Shown here piece after piece: positions 1 through 4,905 of a stretch of 5,123 bases of DNA. Origin of the DNA: Sphingomonadales bacterium (GTDB lineage: Bacteria; Pseudomonadota; Alphaproteobacteria; Sphingomonadales; Sphingomonadaceae); contig JAAFIT010000204.1 in NCBI GenBank assembly GCA_013298745.1, positions 1-5,123 on the forward strand, given 5' to 3'. Every line of letters starts with the position of its first letter. The stretch's first letter is position 1. Below the pieces are notes generated by a model. The model searched no databases. It was not told the origin of the DNA and worked only from the letters and a program-made list of their open reading frames with translations. Made by a program: the position numbers and the translations under genes.

Positions 1-509
1 AGACGATCCTGATACATGGTCAGTTCATCCGTCCCGACCAGATCGGGCAGTTGAAGCCGCTGGGCATCTTCCCGTCGATGTTCCCGATGCACACTTTCTA
101 TTGGGGGGACTGGTACAAAAAGATCATCGGCCCCGAAAAAGCTACGCAGATCTCGCCGATGCGCTCGATACTCAACACCGGGCTCCATGCGACCAGCCAC
201 ACAGACGCGCCGGTGGCGCTGCCCAATCTGATGCAGGTGGTGTGGGCTACGGTCAACCGCACCTCGCGGTCCGGGACCGTGATGGGTGCCGGTGAGCGCG
301 TCAGCCCTTATGAAGCGATGAAGATGATCACCATCTGGGGCGCCGAACAGTTCGGCGAGGCAGAAAGCAAGGGCTCGATCAAGGAAGGCAAGCTCGCCGA
401 TCTCGTCGTGCTGTCGGACAATCCGGTCACCATGGACCCGACGAAGATCAATCAGGTCCAGGTGCTGGAAACCATCAAGGACGGCAAGACCGTTTGGGTT
501 CGCAAATGA
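1..509 (+). CDS. YtcJ-like amidohydrolase (amidohydrolase family 3), C-terminal part
   Basis: The reading frame is open from the window edge (first full codon at base 3) to TGA at 507-509, giving the last 168 residues; the start lies outside. Seen: TILIHGQFIRPDQ near the left edge, then FPSMFPMHTFYWGDWY, a block typical of YtcJ-like proteins, then the HATSHTDAPVALPN block, where the Asp of the HTDAPV stretch fits the last metal-site acid of the amidohydrolase barrel. The C-terminal GSIKEGKLADLVVLSDNP is the usual return to the small beta-sandwich that closes these enzymes. Family knowledge: members hydrolyse C-N bonds in small amides or cyclic compounds using one or two metals; most have no known substrate. 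YtcJ-like proteins are commonly 500-600 residues, so roughly a third is visible. Its stop overlaps the porin start (ATGA), implying co-translation. Many relatives in this group are exported, but the N-terminus cannot be checked here. The family call is firm; the substrate is unknown. Confidence 0.9.
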   Translation, partial: TILIHGQFIRPDQIGQLKPLGIFPSMFPMHTFYWGDWYKKIIGPEKATQISPMRSILNTGLHATSHTDAPVALPNLMQVVWATVNRTSRSGTVMGAGERVSPYEAMKMITIWGAEQFGEAESKGSIKEGKLADLVVLSDNPVTMDPTKINQVQVLETIKDGKTVWVRK

Positions 510-1699
510 AGTGGGTGTTTCTCGGCCTGGCGATCGTCGCCAACCCGGCCGTGGCCGCCGATGGCCTGACCGGTGACTGGGGCGGTGCCCGCAGCGATCT
601 TGCCGCCAGCGGCTTTTCGCTACGCGGCGATGTCACCGGCTTTGCCCAGGGGCTGGTGGCGGGCGATGGCAACAAGACCTGGGACGCGTCGGGACGCTAT
701 GACGTCTTTGCCGATCTCGATTTCGGCAAGATGGGCCTGGTCAAGGGGCTGGGCTTTCACGTCCATGGTGAGGGCCGCTTCGGCGACCCGCGCCCGGCCT
801 TTGGTGGCCAGTTGTGGCCGGCCAATGTCGGCGCGACCCTACCACTCGGCGGTGACAGCTTTGCCGCCACATCGCTGTATTTCACGCAGGGCATCGGCAA
901 GCGCACCGTGCTGATGGTGGGAAAGATCAACGCCGTCGATCTGCTCGCTGGCGATCCCATCTTCGGCGGCTGGGGCACGCAGCGCTTTATGATGTTCCCC
1001 TTCGTCGCCCCGCCCTCGGGCGTGGTGCCGCCGACGATCATGGGCGGCATCCTTGTCCACAAGGGCACGCCGATCACCCTGACGGTGATGGTGTTCGACC
1101 CCAAAGACCGCACGCGCGACTATTTCCCCGGCGACCTGTTCGCGACAGGCGTCAACATCTCGGTTGGCGCAACCTGGGACGGGATCATCGCGGGCCGAAA
1201 ATCCTCGATCGGAGTCACCTCCACCGTGTCCACCAAACGCGGCGCCGACCTTGAAGACGTGCTGTTGCCGCCCGGTCTGGTGACCGATGATGTGAAAGGC
1301 AGCTACAATATCGCGTTGCAGGTCACGCATCGCCTTGCCGAAAGCAGCCAGGTGAAGGGCAAGGGCCTCGATGCCGTCGTCAAGGTAGCGATCGCCGACG
1401 GCAATCCCAACCCCATCCAGTCATCGCTTGTCGTCGGCATCGCCGGCCATGGCATGATCCCAGGCCGCCCGAACGACAGTTTCGGCCTTGGCGGTTTCAT
1501 GTACGACATGTCCAATGCCTTGCAGGACTCGCTGAACCCGGTCTTCGATTTCAACGACGAACAGGGAATCGAGGGTTGGTACAGCCTTGGCCTGACGCCG
1601 TGGTTCAAGCTGACCGCCAATATCCAGTTCGTGAACCCGGCATCGGGCGACCGCGACCCGGCCGTGATCGGTGGGCTGCGAGGAAATCTGGTCTTTTGA
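506..1699 (+). CDS. OprB-family (carbohydrate-selective type) outer-membrane porin
   Basis: Encodes 397 residues. ATG at 506 was chosen over an in-frame TTG at 494 because it overlaps the preceding stop (ATGA, 506-509) and puts a clean signal peptide at the N-terminus: MKWVFLGLAIVANPAVA, cut near residue 17 or 18. The mature protein opens with LTGDWGGARSDLAASGFSLRG, the hallmark N-terminal block of OprB-type porins (LTGDWGG followed by a leader into the first beta strand). The rest alternates short amphipathic strands with Gly/Asp-rich turns and ends in LRGNLVF; the terminal Phe is the usual signal for insertion by the Bam complex. Length is close to that of family members. Family knowledge: OprB of Pseudomonas passes glucose and other sugars, but many homologues have untested selectivity. 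Its place right after a hydrolase gene suggests that it admits the hydrolase's substrate (inference). There is no strong Shine-Dalgarno before the ATG, consistent with translational coupling. Confidence 0.9.
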   Translation: MKWVFLGLAIVANPAVAADGLTGDWGGARSDLAASGFSLRGDVTGFAQGLVAGDGNKTWDASGRYDVFADLDFGKMGLVKGLGFHVHGEGRFGDPRPAFGGQLWPANVGATLPLGGDSFAATSLYFTQGIGKRTVLMVGKINAVDLLAGDPIFGGWGTQRFMMFPFVAPPSGVVPPTIMGGILVHKGTPITLTVMVFDPKDRTRDYFPGDLFATGVNISVGATWDGIIAGRKSSIGVTSTVSTKRGADLEDVLLPPGLVTDDVKGSYNIALQVTHRLAESSQVKGKGLDAVVKVAIADGNPNPIQSSLVVGIAGHGMIPGRPNDSFGLGGFMYDMSNALQDSLNPVFDFNDEQGIEGWYSLGLTPWFKLTANIQFVNPASGDRDPAVIGGLRGNLVF

Positions 1700-1707
1700 G
1701 GAACGAG

Positions 1708-1716
1708 AAGAGGGGA
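1708..1716 (+). promoter_or_regulatory. Ribosome binding site deciding the HdeA-like start
   Basis: AAGAGGGGA sits five bases before ATG 1722. It is the only strong Shine-Dalgarno in the four-gene cluster. It supports ATG 1722 over the in-frame GTG at 1671, which lies inside the porin gene. Confidence 0.7.
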
Positions 1717-1721
1717 AGCAC

Positions 1722-2090
1722 ATGATACGTTTCGGGTGGATCCTGCTGGCGACAGCGGTCTCGATTCATGCGGCTGCCTGGGCGGCGGAGCCGGCTAAGC
1801 CGCCGGTCAATGATGTCGTCGAGCCGACCTGTGCTGATCTTATGGCCGCCGTGCGGATGGCCGATCCGGGTGAAAAGCCGAGCAGCAAGCGCCAGGCCGC
1901 CGCCGAGGAAGCGCAGGACGATATCGCGGTCGCGCTGTTCTGGCTGCACGGCTGGCACGTGGCGCGCGGCGAAGCCAGCCTGCCGGTCAAACGCGATTGG
2001 ATGGTGAACGAACTGAAGCGAGTTGTTGCCGCCTGCAAGGCGCAAAGCCCCGATGGCACGGCGCTGGTCAGCGCGGTAGCGACGAAATGA
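1722..2090 (+). CDS. HdeA/HdeB-like small periplasmic protein
   Basis: Encodes 122 residues. A signal peptide is clear: MIRFGWILLATAVSIHAAAWA, cut near residue 21 or 22. The mature part has just two cysteines, Cys37 in EPTCADL and Cys105 in VVAACK. Between them lies an ALFWLHGWHVARGE stretch (residues 71-84), and after the second Cys comes SPDGTALVSAV. This order (C-x-D/E-L/F, an aromatic Trp/Phe helix, G-x-x-x, then a helix ending in C and followed by a P...L tail) matches the HdeA/HdeB fold, where the two cysteines form the single disulfide. The spacing of 68 is larger than in enteric HdeA because of an Ala/Glu/Gln-rich stretch at about residues 54-66. Family knowledge: HdeA and HdeB are periplasmic chaperones that bind unfolded proteins at low pH; many proteobacterial relatives have only the fold and no tested role. 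It starts 22 bases after the porin stop and overlaps the next gene by ATGA. The family call is likely; an acid-stress role is unproven. Confidence 0.72.
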   Translation: MIRFGWILLATAVSIHAAAWAAEPAKPPVNDVVEPTCADLMAAVRMADPGEKPSSKRQAAAEEAQDDIAVALFWLHGWHVARGEASLPVKRDWMVNELKRVVAACKAQSPDGTALVSAVATK

Positions 2091-2443
2091 GGCCGTTTGC
2101 CACCTTCGCCGCGCTCGCCGTTGTGGCGCTGCTCGCCAGCACCAGCGCCGATGCCCGCAAGCGTGATCGCTATAACAACGGCTGGGGCGATCGCTATGAC
2201 CGCTGGGAAAACCGTCGCGATGCTCGCCGCGCTGGCATCGTTGCCGGGGTCGTCGCCTCAGGTATCGCCCGCGGTGCCGCCGCCGCCAATGCCGATGAGC
2301 ATTATCAGCAATGCATGATGTCCTGGGGCTATGACATGGATTGCGAGCGGCGCTATTATGAAGAACGCCGCGATGCCCGACGCACCGGTCGCGCTGTCGG
2401 CATTACCGCCGGCATCATTACCCGCGAAATTGTCCGGGATTGA
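2087..2443 (+). CDS. Small basic exported protein with internal repeat, function unknown
   Basis: Encodes 118 residues from ATG 2087, which overlaps the preceding stop (ATGA). The N-terminus is a signal peptide, MRPFATFAALAVVALLASTSADA, cut near residue 21-23. The mature protein is rich in Arg, Asp and Tyr. Two similar blocks occur: RRDARRAGIVAGVVASGIAR (residues 43-62) and RRDARRTGRAVGITAGIITR (94-113). Each is a charged Arg/Asp patch followed by a Gly/Ala/Ile stretch with spaced glycines, like a short glycine zipper; neither is long enough to be a confident membrane span. Between them QQCMMSWGYDMDCERRYYEE carries the only two cysteines (76 and 86), which could form a disulfide in the periplasm. 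I do not recognise the family. Translational coupling to the HdeA-like gene suggests the two products are made together and may act together. It is the last gene of the cluster; no hairpin-plus-T-run terminator is visible after it. Confidence 0.78.
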   Translation: MRPFATFAALAVVALLASTSADARKRDRYNNGWGDRYDRWENRRDARRAGIVAGVVASGIARGAAAANADEHYQQCMMSWGYDMDCERRYYEERRDARRTGRAVGITAGIITREIVRD

Positions 2444-2623
2444 TCGGGATCGTTGGCCGATGGCATGTGCGACATCATCGCGGCCGTGCGATTTACTGTC
2501 GATCTCTGCACGGCAAGGTTCGTGACCTGGCACGAGACTGGCCTGCAAAACGACGCCAGGAACAAAGCGCCGGCCTTCGGCTCGGAAACGCGCGTGTAGC
2601 AGCACCGCTCCTGATGACCCTTG

Positions 2624-2645
2624 TGTCACATCATCGGTTGTGAGA
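2624..2645. promoter_or_regulatory. Candidate operator upstream of the Crp/Fnr gene
   Basis: TGTCACA (2624-2630) and TGTGAGA (2639-2645) face each other across 8 bases; the inner TCACA/TGTGA arms (2626-2630, 2639-2643) are perfect. It lies about 63-84 bases before the regulator ATG, where autoregulation would act. The arms use the same words as a Crp site (TGTGA/TCACA) but in the opposite order and spacing, so it is not a standard Crp box. The rest of the 264-base gap 2444-2707 shows no gene, no clear promoter and no terminator. Confidence 0.3.
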
Positions 2646-2707
2646 CGTTTGGCGAAAGAAAAGAGTTTCGTCCGCGTCACCCCTCCCGAGAACCAGACCT
2701 TCCGGCC

Positions 2708-3433
2708 ATGCAGCTAAACCCGGTCCCGATATCCGAGAGCGGCACTGCGCACGAAGCCCTGTTCACGGCCCGTGGCTGGCTTTCACATCAGCCGGCCGGG
2801 TTTCGCCGCCAGATTCTCGATATGGCCCGCTGCCTGTCGATCGCGCGCGGCGCATGGGTGTTTGCGATCAACGACCCGCCAGGTGGCATCTACGGCGTGG
2901 TTTCGGGCGGCATCGGGATCGAAGGCGGCGGGCCGTTCCATCTGCTGCGGCTTGGCCATGTGCTGCGCGCCGGGAGCTGGTTCGGCCACCATCCGGTGCT
3001 GGTACCCGGTGCGCGCCGCGCGCAGGGAATGCGCGCAATGGAAGACAGCGAATTGCTGTATGTGCCACTGGCGCCGCTGGAGGCGATGATCAAGGCCGAT
3101 CCGGTTGCAGCGCGCTGCATTGGCAACATGGCCGATGGCGGCTCCATCCTTGCCACGCGCATTATTTCCGATCTGCTAATCCCCGATGCAAGCAAGCGCA
3201 TTGCGGCCGTTCTACTGCGGGTCACCGGGGCGGAAGACGGGGTCGAGCCGCACCACCCTGATGGCTTTCTGATGACCCAGGCGGAACTGGGCGAGATGGC
3301 CAATGTATCGAGACCTCACGTTAACCAGGCGCTCGGCGAACTTGAGCGCAAGGGCTGGATTACAAAACACTATCAGCGCCTGCGCATCATCGATGTTGAA
3401 GGCCTTAGGAGCTTCGCCGCCTCCGGAAGTTGA
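2708..3433 (+). CDS. Crp/Fnr-family transcriptional regulator
   Basis: Encodes 241 residues from ATG 2708. An in-frame TTG at 2621 would add 29 residues of non-domain sequence running over the candidate operator, so the ATG is preferred; no strong Shine-Dalgarno precedes either start. The N-terminal half is a cyclic-nucleotide-binding-type beta roll: GAWVFAINDPPGGIYGVVSGGIGIE carries the G-I-Y-G-V-V-S-G signature, followed by LLRLGHVLRAGSWFG and MRAMEDSELLYVPLAPLEAMI. A long dimer helix follows at about residues 145-175. The C-terminal winged helix-turn-helix is clear: FLMTQAELGEMANVSRPHVNQ begins near residue 187, and the recognition helix starts around SRPHVNQALGELERKG (201-216), then the wing. 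Only two cysteines occur, far apart in mid-protein, so it lacks the N-terminal cluster that would make it an Fnr-type iron-sulfur oxygen sensor. The effector and targets are unknown. Position downstream of the envelope cluster and before the mobile region gives only weak hints. Confidence 0.9.
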   Translation: MQLNPVPISESGTAHEALFTARGWLSHQPAGFRRQILDMARCLSIARGAWVFAINDPPGGIYGVVSGGIGIEGGGPFHLLRLGHVLRAGSWFGHHPVLVPGARRAQGMRAMEDSELLYVPLAPLEAMIKADPVAARCIGNMADGGSILATRIISDLLIPDASKRIAAVLLRVTGAEDGVEPHHPDGFLMTQAELGEMANVSRPHVNQALGELERKGWITKHYQRLRIIDVEGLRSFAASGS

Positions 3434-3475
3434 GTTGCGTGTGTGTATCCTGCGGCGTGCTTTGCATGGTTGCGG

Positions 3476-3619
3476 TCAAAAGCGGCCTGAAAAGTTCAAG
3501 TCGGTGTGGGCTTTGCCGCGAGAATTGCAGTGCCGCCAGTCGATATATGACCCGAGATGGAAACGCTCGCCGTGCCGGAAATGGCGCTCGAAGCCTTCCG
3601 GGATCTGTTGATCAGCCAT
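3476..3619 (-). pseudogene. Truncated PaaI-like (hotdog) thioesterase N-terminus
   Basis: A 47-codon minus-strand frame runs from ATG at 3619 to TGA at 3476-3478. It reads MADQQIPEGFERHFRHGERF and then HLGSYIDWRHCNSRGKAH before diverging. The PEGF-x-x-HFR opening and the HCNSRG-x-AH block are how PaaI-like acyl-CoA thioesterases of the hotdog fold usually begin (the second is normally followed by GG and the main helix). Here the segment usually found between the two blocks is short, and after KAH the frame reads TDLNFSGRF and stops, so the catalytic core is absent. An intact enzyme of this type is about 130-160 residues. The start overlaps the resolvase stop by 8 bases (ATGGCTGA), so the two could be co-translated. 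It ends 42 bases from the convergent Crp/Fnr gene. Most likely it is a decayed gene end brought next to the resolvase by recombination; it could also be a chance open frame. Confidence 0.42.
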
Positions 3620-4229
3620 GTTTGGCGGGTTTCCCTTTAACCGAAGCCGCGGATGCGCTTTGCTGCCGGGCGAGGGTGCGATAGATCGTCGGCCGGGACA
3701 CCTTGAACACGTCCGACAGGTCGCTGATCGAATAGTCGCCCGTGTCGAACATGCGGCGCAGTTCCCGGCTCTGGAGCGGTGACAGTTTCGGCTGCTTGCC
3801 CTTCAACTTGCCCTTGGCCTTGGCCACCGCCATGCCTTCGCGTGTGCGCATGCGGATGAGGTCGCTCTCGAACTCGGCGAAGGTCGCCAGGATGTTGAAG
3901 AACATCTTGCCCATCGGGTCTGTCGGATCGTGCACCGTCGAGCCCAGTTGCAGTTTCACACCGCGCTTCATCAATTCGTCGGCAATGCCGCGGGCATCAG
4001 GCACCGAGCGGGCGAGGCGATCGAGCTTGGGCACCACCAGCGTGTCGCCGGCGCGGACCGCGGCAAGCGCCTGGTCAAGACCGGGCCGCAGCCGATTGGT
4101 GCCGGTCAGACCGTGGTCGGTGTAAATCCGGTCTTCCCCAACGCCGAGCTTCAAAAGTGCCTCTCGCTGAACCGTCAGGTCCTGCTTGTCGGTCGAACAG
4201 CGTGCATAGCCGATGGCGATCCCGGTCAT
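3612..4229 (-). CDS. Serine recombinase, small resolvase/invertase type
   Basis: Encodes 205 residues from ATG at 4229. An in-frame start at 4322 would add 31 residues that precede the conserved IGYARCST strand and match no family feature. The catalytic domain is complete: IGYARCSTDKQDL places the nucleophile at Ser12 with Arg10; LVVPKLDRLARS gives Asp70, Arg71 and Arg74, matching the D-R-L-x-R motif of gamma-delta resolvase; TDPMGKMFFNILATFAEFESDLIRMRTREG is the conserved segment leading into the long dimer/DNA-contact helix (about residues 103-132). A linker, AKAKGKLKGKQPKLS, leads to a C-terminal helix-turn-helix, SISDLSDVFKVSRPTIYRTL (167-186). This is the layout of Tn3-family TnpR and of DNA invertases such as Hin and Gin: about 180-205 residues, not the large integrases. 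It cuts and rejoins DNA at paired sites via a Ser-phosphate link. No tnpA is in the window, so its parent element is truncated or lies elsewhere. The palindrome-rich stretch upstream is its likely binding region. Confidence 0.93.
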   Translation of the reverse strand: MTGIAIGYARCSTDKQDLTVQREALLKLGVGEDRIYTDHGLTGTNRLRPGLDQALAAVRAGDTLVVPKLDRLARSVPDARGIADELMKRGVKLQLGSTVHDPTDPMGKMFFNILATFAEFESDLIRMRTREGMAVAKAKGKLKGKQPKLSPLQSRELRRMFDTGDYSISDLSDVFKVSRPTIYRTLARQQSASAASVKGKPAKHG

Positions 4230-4298
4230 GGTCAAAATCCGTACGTTTAGCAGCCCCTCACTGCAAACATCATCGTACCACTTCAATGAGACTCGCGC

Positions 4299-4438
4299 AT
4301 CAGGAGCATTAATGCTGCTCATTATGATACGGGGCAGGGGGCGTCCACAAGCCGATCATCTATCGTTCAAGCGACTGCAGTCACTTTGTAGACTTGCCTC
4401 GATAAAGTGGAGAGTTTCCTTCCGATGAAAGGTAAACT
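4299..4438. promoter_or_regulatory. Palindrome cluster upstream of the resolvase, res-like region
   Basis: Several dimer-style inverted repeats lie 70-210 bases before the resolvase ATG. (a) 4299-4322 is an imperfect 24-base palindrome, 10 of 12 pairs, with a perfect core AGCATTAATGCT at 4305-4316. (b) 4369-4386 is an 18-base palindrome, 8 of 9 pairs, with perfect core GACTGCAGTC. (c) 4382-4409 is 28 bases, with CACTTTGTAGA facing TCGATAAAGTG, 9 of 11 outer positions paired and an AT-poor middle. (d) 4413-4438 has AGTTT facing AAACT over 26 bases. Known res regions hold three two-fold sites of about 25-34 bases next to tnpR, so size, number and place fit. The half-sites do not all share one motif, and no known res sequence was recognised. 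Local GC is lower than in the flanking genes. Confidence 0.38.
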
Positions 4439-4495
4439 TGATGAGCAAGCAGAAGGGTTTTATTTAGGAGTTTGTGGATTAGGCGGTGTGATTTG

Positions 4496-4507
4496 CACTG
4501 GCCAGTG
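4496..4507. repeat. 12-base perfect palindrome
   Basis: CACTGGCCAGTG reads the same on both strands. It sits between the res-like region and the orfA remnant, where foreign and IS sequence appear to join. It could be a protein-binding site or chance. Confidence 0.3.
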
Positions 4508-4513
4508 ATCTAA

Positions 4514-4654
4514 CGCGGCGCGAGTTGGCGAAAACCTCTGTATCGGGCTGTCGAGGAGCTGAAGCGGCTCCGCCGCGAGAATACCAACCTCCGGCTGGAA
4601 CGCGACCACCTGAAGCGTACCACCGCTTTTTGCGCCAAGTAGGGCAGTCGATGA
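4514..4654 (+). pseudogene. IS3-family orfA remnant (transposase N-terminal subunit, C-terminal end)
   Basis: The frame is open from 4514. From about 4541 it reads YRAVEELKRLRRENTNLRLE and then RDHLKRTTAFCAK, with stop TAG at 4640-4642. This is the leucine-zipper end of IS3-family OrfA, whose usual form is ELRRLRRENxxLRxERDILKKAxAFFAKE; the heptad leucines (L of EELKRL, ENTNLRLE, DHLK) are visible. The helix-turn-helix N-terminal half is missing. Reading through TAG as the GAG expected by the family gives AK-E-GSR and then TGA at 4652-4654, which overlaps an ATG at 4651 (ATGA) in the -1 frame, the normal orfA/orfB arrangement. So the remnant has lost its left part and probably gained a nonsense change. 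It runs opposite to the IS3 element at the right edge and is a separate copy. Confidence 0.7.
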
Positions 4655-4700
4655 GAATTGCACACATAGATCAGGCGAATGAGCAGGGTGCCCGGTGTCA
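4651..4700 (+). pseudogene. Possible start of the matching IS3 orfB remnant
   Basis: ATG 4651 overlaps the inferred ancestral orfA stop and lies in the -1 frame relative to orfA, as in IS3 elements. It reads MRIAHIDQANEQGARCQP; the opening M-R-I-A-H-I-D resembles the M-[KR]-[FY]-A-F-I-[DE] start of OrfB, and then resemblance fades with no SGYY-like motif. The frame stays open further right (to 4944), but that stretch does not read like OrfB and crosses the end of the next IS. The right limit of the remnant is a guess; homology support is weak beyond the first dozen residues. Confidence 0.35.
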
Positions 4701-4879
4701 GCCAGAGCGGCTACTCTGCCTGACCAGCAACCGGTCGATGGCAACATTGCTATACACCGTCTTCAGATCGTTGATGAAAATGGCATTGGGTTGCTCATTC
4801 AATTGGACTGCGGTGAAGTCGCCTTCCCTCGCGCCGTCCTTGATCGTGTCGCGGTCACTATTGAGACCAACATCGCGGG
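4701..4879. other. Orphan 180-base segment, open on both strands
   Basis: This lies between the IS3 remnant and the end of the second IS3 element. On the minus strand a frame reads DVGLNSDRDTIKDGAREGDF, then TAVQLNEQPNAIFINDLKTV, and stops at 4698-4700 after RQSSRSG. On the plus strand another reads NIAIHRLQIVDENGIGLLIQ and then LDCGEVAFPRAVLDRVAVTI. G/C third-position use is somewhat higher in the minus frame by my count (about 69% against 58%), so minus is the better guess. I recognise neither protein. It may be the end of a gene cut by the insertion at 4880. Confidence 0.3.
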
Positions 4880-4899
4880 TGACGTGCACCCCTGATTGG
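4880..4899. repeat. Putative terminal inverted repeat of the IS3 element
   Basis: TGACGTGCACCCC opens with the TGA typical of IS3-family ends and lies just outside the orfB stop. The opposite end is outside the window, so the pairing is untested and the inner limit of 4899 is approximate. Confidence 0.5.
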
Positions 4900-4905
4900 T
4901 ACCGT

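Noticed and set aside
494..505. In-frame TTG start for the porin
   Set aside because: ATG 506 gives a cleaner signal peptide and an ATGA overlap with the preceding stop.
839..1330. Long minus-strand open frame inside the porin gene
   Set aside because: Antisense shadow of a high-GC gene; no recognisable motifs.
2440..2453. TTGAT-N4-ATCGT, Fnr-box-like
   Set aside because: Overlaps the end of the small exported protein gene, mismatched in the second arm, and lies 250 bases from the next start; likely chance.
2444..2620. Small genes in the gap before the regulator
   Set aside because: Open frames on both strands lack recognisable motifs, good start signals or signal peptides; treated as non-coding.
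2708..3433. Fnr-type oxygen sensor
   Set aside because: The cysteine cluster required for the iron-sulfur centre is absent.
4230..4322. N-terminal extension of the resolvase to 4322
   Set aside because: The added 31 residues lie before the conserved first strand and cover the imperfect palindrome at 4299-4322; small resolvases start just before the IGYAR strand.
4425..4508. 27-codon plus-strand frame MKGKLDEQAEGFYLG
   Set aside because: Short, not recognised, no Shine-Dalgarno of note; overlaps the palindrome cluster.
4686..4700. GGGTGCCCGGTGTCA as the right end of the IS3 remnant
   Set aside because: Its reverse complement resembles the 4880 end only after allowing a 3-base insertion; too weak to call.
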